Both the position numbers and the translations under genes were made by a program. From NCBI GenBank assembly GCA_964036315.1, contig OZ038482.1, positions 13,451,434 to 13,515,433 on the forward strand: DNA of 64,000 nt. The letters are read 5' to 3'. The DNA comes from Acanthosepion esculentum. Its lineage: Eukaryota > Mollusca > Cephalopoda > Sepiida > Sepiidae. Below, in pieces: positions 1 through 10,632 of this stretch (its first letter is position 1; every line of letters begins with the position of its first letter). The notes beneath the pieces are model-generated. The model was not told the DNA's origin and ran no database searches. It was given only the letters and a program-made list of their open reading frames with translations.

Positions 1-116
1 GAAACATCGTTTTGTCTTTTCAGTTGATAATGCAAAAAAGAAAAAAGCGAATTATCTTCCCTGTAAAAATTGGCGGATGTTCTACTGATTGACTCTTTGA
101 TGAACGGCTTTGAACG

Positions 117-117
<1 letters not shown>

Positions 118-161
<44 letters not shown>

Positions 162-165
162 TATT
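118..165. repeat. (TTA)n microsatellite
   Basis: Uninterrupted TTA/ATT trinucleotide run. Nothing else recognisable lies in the first 290 bases. Several LINE 3' ends elsewhere in the window finish in (AAT)n, so this run could be the orphan tail of a LINE, but no coding relic adjoins it. Confidence 0.95.
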
Positions 166-289
166 TCATCGTAATTCTCTTGTTACTTTTCAGTGTAACT
201 TTACTCAGACCGCTGATCTTCGGCAGCGAATAAGCAGCTCAAATCGGAAATAATATTTATTTTTAATTACATTTTCGTGTTTTTCATTT

Positions 290-720
290 TATAATTCTTT
301 TTCTCTTATTTTCACTTTTCTTTCTATCTTTTTATTTGTATTATTCATATTGTTCTTTCTTTTTTTCTTCATATTGTACTTTCATTTGTTTATTTTTATT
401 GTACTTTATTCATTGCTTTTCTTTCTATTGTACTTTAATTTGTTTTTATACATATCGTTCTTTATTTTTTGTTTTTATTCATATTGTACTTTCATTTTTG
501 GTTTCCATTTTTATTGTACTTTATTCATTGCTTTTATTCGTATTGTACTTTAATTTGGGTTTTTATTCACATTGTTCTTTTTTAAATTTTTATTCATATT
601 GTACTTTGTTTTGTTTTTATTCAGATTGTATTTTATTTTTTCAGATTTTCTTTTTCCTTTCTTCTTTCTTTTTATTTATTGTAATTTTTTATTCATTTTT
701 CTTAATACTTAGTCACTTTA
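290..720. repeat. T-rich degenerate minisatellite
   Basis: Repeated variants of a block reading roughly TTTTTATTCATATTGTACTTT, about 20 to 60 bases apart, on a strongly T-rich top strand. A 197-codon open frame runs across it (336-929), but its product is only F/Y/S/L-rich repetition, so it is not a gene. Confidence 0.8.
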
Positions 721-904
721 TATATAATTTTCAGAATTTTGAGCGAACATACACAAACTATGAGCTTTGCACATTCGATAATGGGATAACGGTATATAAT
801 TTTTTATATATCAAGAGCAATTTCTGTCGAAAGATTTATGAAAAGAAAATTGAAAATTTCCTCCATCTCTCGTTCGTGCGCATGCGTAGTCACATCAACG
901 TAAA

Positions 905-950
905 CAAATTTAGTCTGATAAAATCCTAAAGGACGAAACGCGTCACACGA
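905..950 (+). ncRNA. hammerhead-like motif, P family copy 1
   Basis: CTGATAA (915-921), a short hairpin TCC-TAAA-GGA, then GAAA (935-938) followed by the palindrome ACGCGT (938-943) and C944. This is the order of a minimal type I hammerhead whose short stem III would pair between two molecules. One core position is wrong: G8 of CUGANGA is A. Related copies lie at 31341-31385 and 38600-38660. Read as a decayed hammerhead-like repeat, not an active ribozyme. Confidence 0.35.
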
Positions 951-1164
951 AATCTTTGTCAACTTTATCATATATCATTCCCACATAAGCATAATAAATA
1001 CTAATAAATAATAATAATAATAATAATAATAAATCTTACTATATATACTAATAAAATATTTATATATATTATTTGTATGAATTCACACATTATATTAAAT
1101 TTTCTTATGCGTGTCAATATTTTCACAATAAAATTGATATTTAGATTTTCACCATTCCCTTATA

Positions 1165-2757
1165 CAGTGCCACGCAAAAGTTTACAAAATTATTACAAAA
1201 AATGTTTCTTTAGGTTTTTCTAACACAGATTAATGAAACTTTTACTGCTAATAATACATATGTTTAAAGCCTTTAGTCAAACAATTAGATTTAAAAAAAT
1301 ATCCCACAAAGAAAAACCAATATTTAATAACGCAAAAGTTTACAATAAATTTATTAAATCATTTATTAATATTTTGTAGCGTAACCTTTATTGCTAATTA
1401 CAGCGTGTAGGCGTTTAGAGTAGCCCCCCTACGAATTTTTTGTATGTTTCTTGGATAATATGTTTCCATTCTTCACAACAAAATTCCTTTATTTCATGCA
1501 GGTTTTGTGGATTCCTTCTTTGAATTCTCAGTTTCAGCTCCATAAATTTTCAATCAGATTGAGATATGGAGATTGACTTGGCCATTTTAGAACGTCTATT
1601 CTATTTGAACTTAACCATGATTTTGTAAGCTTTGCACTATGTTTAGGATTGATGTCTTGTTGAAAGACCCAACCTGGTTTCAAGCCCAGTGAATGTGCAC
1701 TCTGACATAAATGTATCTCCAAAATATCCCTATAATATGCTCCATTCATCCTCCCTTCTATTATTTCAATGTTCCCTACACCTTGGGCAATAAAGCGACA
1801 CCAGATCATGATTGATCTGCCTCCAAATTTTACTATTGGGATTGTATTCTTCGCCGAATATTCAGTACTTTTCTTTCTCCAGACCTTTGCCACGGCATTT
1901 CTGCCAAAAATTTCAATTTTCGTTTCGTCTGACCAAAGTACATTTTTCCAAAATGCTGCAGGTGTGATACAATGCTCGTTTGCAAAATCCAGTCTAGCAA
2001 GAACGTATTTTCGCTTAAGAAGTGGTTTTTCCTTGGAGTCCTCGAAAAGATGTCGTATCGACGAATTGAACGACTAATTGTATCCCTAATCAATTTTACT
2101 CCAGTTACTGCTAAGTCTTCATGAAGTTCTTTAAGCGTAAATCGGGGCCCGTTGCCAACTTTTCTCGCCAATAATCTTGCCGTACGTTCCGTTACCTTTC
2201 TAGGACGACCAGAGCTTTTTGGGAGACGAATGGAATGACACGTCTTCCAGTGACGAACTGTCTTACCAACTGAACTCAATGGCACATTTAACTGAGTAGA
2301 TATCTTCTTATAACCAAGTCCATTTGTATAAAGGTCAACAATACATTTACGGAGGTCTTGACCAATTATTCGATTTCCCCCATTATGTTAATGTTTAAAG
2401 GACAGTTGACAGAAAAAGAATGATGTAATACTTTTAATCATTTCTAAAATTAATCAGAAAATTAATCTGGCAAGTTCTAAATACAACTCCATCCTAATTT
2501 GGAACATTCTAGTAAATTTGAACACTTTTATAAAAAAAGCTGTTGTAAATAAAACAGTGAGTTGTAAACTTTTGAGTTACTTAGTATCGGTTTTTCTTCG
2601 TGGGATACATTTTTGAAGTTTTTTTAACAAAATCTGACTATTTGACTGAATACCTAAATATACGTTCTACGAGTAGTAAAAGTTTAATTAATGTAACTCT
2701 ATTAGAAATACCTAAAAATATTTTTTGTAATGTGTTGTAAACTTTTGCGTGGCACTG
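1165..2757 (-). mobile_element. Tc1-like DNA transposon, near full length
   Basis: About 1593 bp bounded by perfect inverted ends beginning CAGTGCCACGCAAAAG, with TA at 1163-1164 and 2758-2759, the target duplication of the Tc1/mariner superfamily. Each terminal region is about 180 bp and carries a second inner copy of the end motif (near 1331 and 2566), the IR/DR arrangement of many Tc1 elements. One broken transposase gene lies on the minus strand between the ends. Its sequence decay suggests an immobile copy. Confidence 0.92.
1415..2383 (-). pseudogene. Tc1-like DD34E transposase, frameshifted
   Basis: Cut-and-paste transposase relic. The N-terminal half carries a paired-like helix-turn-helix and the GRPRK linker. 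All three catalytic acidic residues are readable: Asp in WSDE (1927-1929), Asp in QQD (1654-1656) and Glu in LIENLW (1549-1551), with 34 residues between the last two. The frame is broken at least three times: a one-base loss in the G run right after the start (2376-2380), near 2030, and near 1538. The chosen start is the ATG at 2383; the end is the TAA at 1415-1417 in the restored frame. It fills the space between the element's terminal repeats. Confidence 0.88.
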
Positions 2758-2829
2758 TATGTTCTGCCAAGCTACATTCCATAGTTCCATCAATTTTTTA
2801 AGCGTTTCACCCCAAGCAAGGCGGGAAGC

Positions 2830-3260
2830 CACTAGCACGCAAGGGGTTACAGAGAGTTGGAACTAGAGCAAATAGGAGTGATAGAGGAAAGGATGAAGAG
2901 AAGGATAGGGTGTTGATCAGGGCATCTGGAGACGTCGATTGACATTACATTTGAATAGTTGGAGATTATAGCTATCAGGAAAACAGGAAGAGGGGAGGGA
3001 GTTCCACAGGCGAAAGGTGCGAGACATGAAGCTATTGGAGTAGAAGAGACGGCTACATTTAACAGTTTCGACAGTGAAAGGGTGTGAGCGAGATACCAGC
3101 CTAGTAGAACGCTTAAATTCATGAAGAGGGTTGAATTTCCCCATTCCATTCATATTCCATTCGTAAGGAGGAACTTCCCTTCGGAAAGCTTCTTCGCACT
3201 TCCGCTACTTTGCGGAACAGTCTCCAGAGAGGATTCTTCCCCGATCACTACAATCTTATC
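2830..3260 (-). pseudogene. LINE reverse-transcriptase C-terminus
   Basis: On the minus strand 3153-2917 reads RSHPFTVETV, then SFMSRTFRLWNSLPSSCFP, then YNLQLFKCNVNRRL and a stop. This is the characteristic end of a non-LTR retrotransposon ORF2 (the RTxRLWNSLP and FKxxVNR signature). Upstream, toward 3260, the frame continues weakly; 2758-2916 would be 3' UTR. It is 5' truncated, and the Tc1 element sits directly next to its 3' side. The LINE clade is not assignable from this fragment. Confidence 0.75.
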
Positions 3261-3668
3261 TTCTTCATTTCTCGGTTCAGCCGTTATCTATTTTCAACAA
3301 CCTCATTCCGCAACCCTCTAGTTTGAGTGTCTCTTGGGCCTCGTATTGTGTGAGCAAAAAAATCAGGAATAATATATAATGTGAATTTCAGTTTATGATA
3401 TTTATCTTTATTTTGATAACAGTTTTGTAGAAATCAGTTTTTAATATGCAATCAAAATGCAAACATATCTTTAAATTTATAAATAAATCCAAAAGATACA
3501 GGCTTAGAAATATATTAGCGCGCAACACAATATATCATAGACATGAACAAATTATTATTTTATATATCAATATAAGCTCCTTGATATTTTCAAATATTTA
3601 TTCGTCTTTCTATATCGATTTTGGTTTTTTCTTTACTTTTTCCACTTTAATATTATTTGTAGCAGTTT

Positions 3669-3872
3669 TTATTGCTTCCCTGACATCTTTGAATATACAT
3701 CATTTTTAATGACAAACCATAAGATTTCTATTGGACGAATATCTGTAGAAGGTGGGTCCATTCTCTTAATTTGGTACTTTTGAAACTTTCTTGGCAAGGC
3801 GATCAATAGTAAGGTTTGTGTAATATGAAAGAGAATTGTCTTGCAGAAACATAGTCGGATTATGTTCTTTAT
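3669..3872 (-). pseudogene. IS630/Tc1-superfamily transposase fragment
   Basis: The minus strand reads MFLQDNSLSYYT, then, after a one-base frameshift, RMDPPSTDIRPIEILWFVIK and a stop shortly after. This matches the second Asp block (QDN) and the Glu block (P-S-x-D-x-x-P-I-E-x-x-W) of an IS630/Tc1/pogo-type catalytic core. It is a C-terminal fragment only. The N-terminal part is not recognisable, and the AT-rich stretch 3340-3668 holds no other feature I can name. Confidence 0.5.
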
Positions 3873-4545
3873 TCAGACTGTTATCATCATCTTCATTGCC
3901 ATATTCACAACGTTTCGGCTGTTGTACATACCGGCATTCTTCAGGTAATTTGATCTCTGAGATGAGGTAATATGATTACTTCCATTATTTACATTATTCG
4001 AACTCTTATCCTCATCTTCATTGCCATATTTATAACGTTTCGGCCGTTGTACGCCTCGGCCTACTTCAGGTGATTGGATCTCTGAGATGAGATGAGATAC
4101 TATCATTACTTGTATTATTTACTTTATTCAAACTGTTATCCTCATCTTCATTGCCATATTTATAACGTTTAGGCCGTTGTACGCCTCGGCCTACTTCAGG
4201 TGATTGGACCTCTGAGATGAGGTAATATGATTACTTCCATTATTTACATTATTCGAACTGTTATCCCCATCTTCATTGCCATATTCATAACGTTTTGACC
4301 ATTGTACGCTCCGGCCTTCTTCAGGTGATTTAAATTTCGAACCAAACCATTTATTACGTCCACCGGGGTAGATTGTTCTAGATCCACTTGCCATGCCTCT
4401 TCCCGGTGTCTCAGTTATTTCCCGTTATCTCAACTCTACAAATGTTTGGTTCACCAATTCTATGGCCTGGTTTTGAACTCACAACTCTTTGGGTCTAGTC
4501 ACTGGATCTATCCAACGTCTTTATCCCCTGGGCCGGTGGACGAAA
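3873..4545 (-). mobile_element. N-family tRNA-headed SINE with tandem hammerhead-like units
   Basis: Reading the minus strand: a tRNA-like head near 4540-4440 (A-box-like GGCCCAGGGGATAAAG, B-box-like GTGAGTTCAAAACC), a body, then four head-to-tail units of about 124 to 134 bp. Each unit holds CTGAAG(A/T)A, a GGCC...GGCC-type hairpin and GAAAC or a decayed form of it (GAAAC at plus-strand 3905-3910 and 4037-4041; decayed at 4161 and 4291). CUGANGA-hairpin-GAAA is the hammerhead core order, but one extra A separates core and hairpin, and two units have damaged core bases. Copies recur at 4.5, 19.0, 25.4/26.1, 29.2, 33.0, 37.9, 41.6 and 59.8-60.2 kb. Confidence 0.7.
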
Positions 4546-5070
4546 TGAAGGCTTCGGTACGAAATTCCAATAATCTGAAGAATACTGGAACGTATAACAG
4601 CTGAAACGTTGTAAATAGTGCAAGGAAGATGAGGATAACAATCCGTATAACGTAAATAATGAAGGTAATCATAATATCTCATATTCATGTGAATATGGCA
4701 ATGAAGATGAGGATAAAAGTCCGAATCATGTAAATAATGCAAGTAATCATAATACCTCATCTCAGAGATATAGAGGCTGAAATATTGTGAATATGGCAAT
4801 GAAGATGAGGATAAAAGTCCGAATCATGTAAATAATGCAAGTAATCATAATACCTCATCTCAGAGATATAGAGGCGGAAATATTGTGAATATGGCAATGA
4901 AGATGAAGATAAAAGTCTGAATCATGTAAATAATGCAAGTAATCATTATACCTCATCTCAGAGATATAGAGGCTGAAATATTGTGAATATGGTAATGAAG
5001 ATGAGGATAAAAGTCCGAATCATGTAAATAATGCAAGAAATCAAAATACCTCATCTCAGTGATATGGACA
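4546..5070 (+). mobile_element. N-family SINE body with 98 bp tandem tail
   Basis: Plus-strand copy placed head to head with the preceding one. It holds the hammerhead-like block CTGAAGA-hairpin-GAAAC (about 4573-4612), then a tandem array with a 98 bp period. The unit TATAGAGGC(T/G)GAAAT recurs at 4769, 4867 and 4965, each with the tail GATGAGGATAAAAGTCCG. The tail unit appears to have amplified on its own, giving a small satellite. Confidence 0.65.
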
Positions 5071-6129
5071 GGTATAAACATATTCCTTCGCTTAAATCTT
5101 TTGGTTTTGACTTGTATTGCTAAATATATCTTGTCCAAGAACTTAACAATAATTGTCTTTCATCTAAGTGTAAAAAACCAAGAGTACCGATGGAAATATA
5201 TATTAGATATTTTTGAACAGGCAGTATATTGTGATATTCCTGATAAAAGCGACATAAATAAGAGGCTGATTCATAACCGGACAGAGAAATAGTGAAATCT
5301 CAATCTAATACAAACTTCACCGAAATGTAGCCCACAATAATTTGTTGTTTAAAAGTCATTTAACTTAGTAGTTTAATTCACCCATATAGTGAAAACCCAC
5401 GTAAATAGCGAAAAGTGGCGATTTTTACTGGTTTCTTTTTTATTTTCGTTGATCTTTCAACCAATTTCATAAAACTTAATTGTATTATAAATGTATTCTC
5501 TTTTACACCCTTAATCGCACATTGACAAACTGAATTTCAAAGTTCCAAAATAATTGTGATCTGAAGTGGATCTTCATGTTGCATGTTTCACCCCTTCATG
5601 TCCTCGGTTAACTTTGATTGAATAAATACAGACTACTTCTGTTATATCAGTAATTGCATTAATTTAAAACGTTCTTTTTAATGAAAGTAATTTAAAGTAA
5701 CTGAAGAAGACAGACTCTTTAACATGATGCAGTTTTTACTCCATTCTAGTTGAACGTTTTTTCTGATCGACCAGCTGGGTATGACTGTTTGTCCTTCATA
5801 AATTTGACTCATATTATCCATGAATGCGTAAAAATATCTGTTAGATTTTTTTGAACGGGTAGCATATTATGATATTCCTGACAAAAGCAACAAAAATAAG
5901 AGGCTGATTCGTAACTGGACAGAGAAATAGAGAACTCCCAGAGAACTGACAACTAATGCCATAGGTTAGTGTAAAAAGTGCCAATGGCGATAGCACAAAG
6001 AACAAATGGAAGAAATTTAAAACAAGTCAGTGAATGCTATAAGGAATAAAAACAAGATTTCGAAACCGCTAGTAAGAACAATTTCACTGAAAAACGACCG
6101 TTGGTGTAATGCACACTATAATTTAAATT
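5071..6129. other. AT-rich region with a duplicated coding-like fragment
   Basis: No gene recognised. Two related blocks, about 5170-5292 and 5830-5935, encode similar peptides on the plus strand (shared elements FE, DIPDK, NKRLI, TEK, then a stop). They look like two relics of one ancestral frame, perhaps a transposase, but I cannot name the family. The rest is AT-rich and unremarkable. Confidence 0.4.
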
Positions 6130-6525
6130 GATTCATTCATTTTTTACGGCTTATCAACTCTTTACAGGTTATTTAAAGCCAGAAAATACTTATAGATTAT
6201 TAGATTTTTTTAAAAGATAATAATGGTTTTAGGGATACATGTCTTACTAATTAACCCATAACTGAGGAGAGAAGAGATGAATTAAAACATTTTCCATGGC
6301 TATTTTCGTGTAAGTGAATATAATGAACCCTGCCGGGGACTAGAACTCGACTCTCCGATTAACAATTCCGACCCATTATCCATTACACCATACGCACAAC
6401 AAAACTTACAGCGCCTGGTATTCCCAAACATTCACTCATCCAGGTACTAACCAGGCGCGGCGTTGCTCTACTTCAGTGATCATACGGAAACTGTTTTCTC
6501 AGCGTGATGTGGCTCTAAGCCCATA
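6130..6525 (-). mobile_element. 5S rRNA/tRNA composite SINE, copy 1
   Basis: Minus strand, 5' to 3': a 118 nt segment (6522-6405) that follows 5S rRNA from end to end, including GCCTGGTTAGTACCTGGATG and TGGGAATACCAGG; then a tRNA-like part with A-box-like TGGTGTAATGGATAA (about 6390-6376) and B-box-like GAGTTCTAGTCCC (6348-6336); then a body with TTCACTTACACG and CAGTTATGGGTTAATTA; then a tail ending GGCTTTAAATAACC...TTGATAAGCCGTAAAA (about 6180-6135). Both RNA-derived parts would carry internal Pol III promoters. Copies: 29520-30066 and 46577-46850. The tail resembles that of the M-family retroposon. Confidence 0.8.
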
Positions 6526-6815
6526 ATTTAAACAATTGCCCTGACAAAGATAAAACCTGTAGTAAATGTGGTAAATGAACTATTTAGTCGTAAGTTGTAA
6601 ATCAAAAATTAACAATGTGTGTGAAATTGAAACACATACGACAGATGTACATTTCTTGAGAGAGGTATTCGAAGAGAAAATGAAATGAAAAGGGGTTCTT
6701 GGTACATAAAATTAAAAATATATGAGACACCTTTAAAATCGTCATAAGAACCAATATAAACGTAATCAGTTACCAAACGTGTAAGAATTTTAAGGAACAA
6801 TTAGAGGAATTTATT

Positions 6816-7131
6816 GTTAAATAATAGTTTAGCTGACTATTAATATTAGAGGGAATGGTATCTCTGCGCGGACTTCCTGAGGTTGACCTTTGGGGTCAGA
6901 CGGAAGACAAAATAAGGAAATCGAGTTTGATTGGCTGGGCCAGCGTGAGAACGATAGACAAGAAAGTTTTCAGTGAGTTGAGACTTAACCGTCAAAGAAT
7001 GTAGACTTATTTTCTTTCGTATCTGAAACGGCTCCTCAGTGGAGGGGGAACGACTCCGACTGAATACATCGAACATGTCGATGTAGACAAAATTAATAAG
7101 TTCAAATTATCTTTGTTGATGTCTTTAATCT
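6816..7131 (+). repeat. direct repeat flanking RT relic (left copy)
   Basis: About 315 bp, similar along its whole length to 9253-9558 in the same orientation. Both begin GTTAAATAATA and share TTGACC(A/T)TTGGGGTCAGA and GATTGGCTG (an inverted CCAAT-like element). Flanking a reverse-transcriptase relic in direct orientation makes them look like LTRs or Penelope-type terminal repeats, but they do not start TG or end CA. Two independent insertions of one repeat are also possible. No other copy was seen in the window. Confidence 0.55.
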
Positions 7132-7254
7132 CTCGTCCCCAAATCATTTCTCAACCCCGGCCGAGAGAAAAAGAGAGAGTCGCTATGTAACATGGGATCA
7201 ATTTGGCGCAGTAAAATATTTTTCCGTAATTTACCGCGGTGACTGACTGGATTT

Positions 7255-8901
7255 CTTTTGATGAATAATTAAATCGACACAAAGGAGGTGTTCCAGGTTT
7301 TCCTGGATGCCTCGGACATACTAGAGTAGTCACACAGCTCTTGAAAGAAGCTAAGGAAAGTAGGAGCGACCTCGCCGAGTTATGGTTGGATCTTACCAAT
7401 GCATATGGGCCCATTACACATGAATTAGTAGAAGGGGCCCTAAGGAGACATCTGTCTTGGGTATGATGATAAACTACATCCGCGTCCTGGGTATGATGAT
7501 AAACTACATCCGCGTCCTGGGTATGATGATAAACTACATCCGCGTCCTGGGTATGATGATAAACTACATCCGCGTCCTGGGTAAGACGATAAACTATGTC
7601 CAACAGTAAGGCCTCTCATCAGAAAGTTTTGAGGAGCGTGGAACCACCTCTTAATTGCTGGTATTCCCAGGTCCAACCTGACCCGGGGTGGTAGCACTTG
7701 TTAGGGTCCCAGCTATGGGCAACTACTTAACACCCAAACTCGTGTAAAAATAGGTTTTAATACCAAAGATACTTTGTAATAAAAAAAAATTATTACCAGC
7801 AATAATTTTTGAAGGAAAAATTATTATCAGCAATACTTAAAGTATTTGTTGTGAGATAAAACTAGAAAGCACAGTTATCATTTTTTGCTAAAATGTGAAC
7901 GTACAGCCTGGAATTTTTCATTTATCCTCTTCAAAAATATGAGTAATTGAAAAATGGTTCAAATATATATGGATACATACACACCTTTTTTACCAAACAA
8001 TCTCTATGTACCTATTTCAAAGATTTTGTTGGCATTAAATGACCCACTGAGGTTTTGATATGCCATAAAACAAAACAACCAACAACCAACCCTAAGGAGA
8101 TACCATGTACCTGGTAAGATCAGCTTATTAATCCTGGACTATTGTAACAACTTTAAAATGAGAATCTCTTCTAAGTTTATAGTTTCCTACTGGCAAAGAC
8201 TCGAATTGGCTATTATTAGTGGCTGCACGATCTCAGCTACCCTTGCCATAGATATGGTGGTCAAATCGGCTGAAGTCGAGTGTCGAGGATCTATGCTGAA
8301 GACAGGAGTGCGTTAGTCACCGATCAAAGCGTCTATGGACGATCTGACCATTACAACATCTTTGGTCACGGGGAGTTGGTGAATCCTACGCAGACTTGAA
8401 AAGTAGTGTTAGCAGTTACAATCCTGTAAGCCTCAGTGCGTAAATCGTCAACTTGCATGTTCTCTTCTGCCCGAGATTCGCAAATTGAGCGTAGGACTCG
8501 AGAGTCAGTTGAAATTCCCAGAACAGTTAGCAACATCTTCCCTGCGCCCGGATTTATTAATCTGGTCAATTGTCTACAGGTAGATTGTAATGCTCGAACA
8601 CACGGTACCACGGGAGGAGAATTTGGAAGAGGCCTTCGAAAGAAAGCTAACAAAATACCAGGAGCTGGTACAGAAATGCAGGTCTAACCAATGGCGGACT
8701 ACCTGCTTTCCGGTTGAAGTCGGATGCCGTGGTTTGACAGGAAGATCTTTATGCAGAAATCTAAGTGGGCTTGGCGTCAGGGGTGTAAAAAAGAGAATGG
8801 CCATCAGAATAATTTCAGAACCTGCAGAGAAAGCCTGAAAAGAGTTATGGATTAAAAGATCAGAGCCCTGGAGCTCTACGACAGAGATCAGTGGGCGTTG
8901 A
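7255..8901 (+). pseudogene. reverse transcriptase relic of a non-LTR-type element
   Basis: A 5'-truncated RT interrupted at 7451-8089 by an M-family insertion. Before the break it reads GGVPGFPGCLGHT and LWLDLTNAYGPITHELVEGA, with the motif A Asp at 7389-7391. After the break the frame resumes with ALRRYHVPGK, then ISGCTISATLAIDMVVKSAE and ECRG, then SMDDLTITT (catalytic Asp pair at 8338-8343; related proteins usually have F or Y before MDD). The C-terminal part reads KYQELVQKCRSNQW, VEVGCRG, GVRGVKKRMAIRIISE and IKRSEPW. Several stops and frameshifts are present. I recognise this as the class of RTs with R2-like C-termini but do not assign a clade. About 350 bp of 3' UTR-like sequence follows (8902-9252). 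Confidence 0.75.
7451..8089 (+). mobile_element. M-family retroposon, copy 1, with 5' 30 bp repeats
   Basis: A 639 bp insertion into the RT relic. The 12-13 bp target duplication CCCTAAGGAGA(C/T)A lies at 7438-7450 and 8090-8102, and joining the flanks restores the RT frame. The 5' end is five units of 30 bp (7455-7604; core GGGTATGATGATAAACTACA). The body contains TTTTGAGGAGCGTGGAACCA and CCGGGGTGGTAG. The 3' part has loose repeats of TTACCAGCAATA plus A/T runs, then the tail GGCATTAAATGACCC...TTGATATGCCATAAAA. Because 30 is a multiple of three, the 5' array stays open as a 10-residue repeat (VVYHHTQDAD). I infer a non-autonomous retroposon. Other copies: 32273-32880 (+) and 53185-53595 (-). 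Confidence 0.8.
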
Positions 8902-9252
8902 CGTACTGAGTTGGAAGAAATCACCACGTTCACTGTTTGAGTGGCAGGTCCTTTTTTCTTCTTTCTCGACGACGTCTTGATATTTTTAGTACAGGCAGGG
9001 TTTTTTGTTACTTTAGGGCGCTTTTGATTGGTCGCTTGCTATTTCAAGATCACCATTGGCGGTTATTTATATGTTCGTTGTTGTGTGCTTGTTGAACATT
9101 TGCTTCAGGATCGCCGGTATTGACCGGTAGGGTCGTTTGGGCGAACAGGTATGATGTTGAAAGACCGGAAACTTGTCATGACCCCAAGTCCATAACATCA
9201 CTGACGAGACGATCCTGTGCACCCGTTGGGGGTGTATTCATAACAAAAAGTA

Positions 9253-9558
9253 TGTTAAATAATAATTTAGTAGACTATTATTTTTAGGGGAAATGCTCGA
9301 TTTTCCTGATGTTGACCATTGGGGTCAGATGGAAGACAAAACAAGTGGATTTTGATTGGCTGATCCAGCGTGAAGACGATAGCTAGAGAAAGGTTTTTCA
9401 GCGAGTGGTTTCATAACCGTCACAAAATGTAGACGTTGTTTTCTTGTCTGAAACGTCTCCCCAACGAAGGCGCGACGTCACTATATAGTTAGAAAATGTA
9501 TACGTCGACGTTAATAAATTAGATGTTAAAATTCCTTGTGTTGAAGTTCTTTTAAACA
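9253..9558 (+). repeat. direct repeat flanking RT relic (right copy)
   Basis: Partner of 6816-7131. This copy keeps a CCAAT-like box on the minus strand (GATTGGCTG) and a TATA-like stretch (CACTATATAG) about 130 bp further on, so it could be a promoter-bearing terminal repeat. Between the RT stop (8901) and this repeat lies what looks like the element's 3' UTR. Confidence 0.5.
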
Positions 9559-10632
9559 ACTAGCAATCGCTGGCCTAGGGAGAAGAGTGCAAATTTATTA
9601 TGGAATTGACGCCGTCGCCCAAGACCTCTCCAGCACGAGAAGTCCGGGCGGCATCTTGGACTGAAAAAAGTACAATGAAGCACAATATAAAAACAGACTA
9701 TATAAATTAGATATTCATGTAATAAACAATCAGGATTCAGAAAATGTTATATCCAGATACAGCATATCACATGGGGATTATTATCGACGCAGAACGAATA
9801 CAAATAAATGGAAAGAGTAATACGAAATATATGAAGGAAGAACGCACAAGAATTACTCTGTAAAACGAAACTGTGTCATACTTTGCATTAATTGCCAGGA
9901 GAATACGCTTTCCAGTTCTACCCAAAGAAACAAAGAATAACAGTGTTTAGAAAAGAATATACCATAGAATATAAGGTTGTATGTGAACCTGAAAAAATTG
10001 AAGACGCAGCCAGGAGGCAGTATTAGATGTTATCCAAATTAGATGACGTATTACCTAAATTAGTTCAAAAGATTTTTCAAAACTGGTTGCAGCTAATATA
10101 TTCTATTAGATGAAGAAAGCCGGTTGTTACCAACATTTACAGCACCATTTGGACGATAATGTTTTAAAAATACTTTTTAATATTACATTTGTAACCGAAA
10201 CTTAACAGCGTCATATGAGATTTGGCCATTTTAGAAATAATTATTAATAATATTTTAATTTATTGCAAAATGATGGGTAGACAGCACGAAATCCTCTCAA
10301 AAAAGTAAAACGGATAAATCAGTTAAACATTAAATTAAATGAAGGAAAAAATAAAATAGAATACTCAGACAAGATGATAGAACTTAGATATGAAAGGGTT
10401 AAAGTTATACGTGAGTTACCTGCCCCTGTCTCAATTATCGAATTTCGAAGAATTATTGGTACAAAAGGAAAGGGAAATTAAAATTCATAGCTTATTCCTT
10501 TCGGACACTAACTCCACCAGAAAGAAGTTACACTGGAAAAGCAATACTTAGTAAGCGTAAGAGCTCGTGAGAAGTTGGACAGATACATTGCTGGATTGGA
10601 TCAGAATAGTATGTTTATAATATTAGAACTTT
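9559..10632. other. no recognisable feature
   Basis: AT-rich DNA with stops in all frames. A few short plus-strand stretches look like very decayed coding sequence (for example around 10540-10620), but I could not match them to a family. Confidence 0.5.

Noticed and set aside
336..929. 197-codon open frame
   Set aside because: T-rich minisatellite, product dominated by F, Y, S and L with no domain; the last part only crosses the P-family motif.
8366..8933. Open frames on the minus strand and in other frames over 8366-8933
   Set aside because: They are shadows of the plus-strand reverse-transcriptase relic.
9421..9460. GAAACGTC after TTGTCT as a hammerhead 3' block
   Set aside because: No CUGANGA at the required distance upstream in either copy of the repeat.
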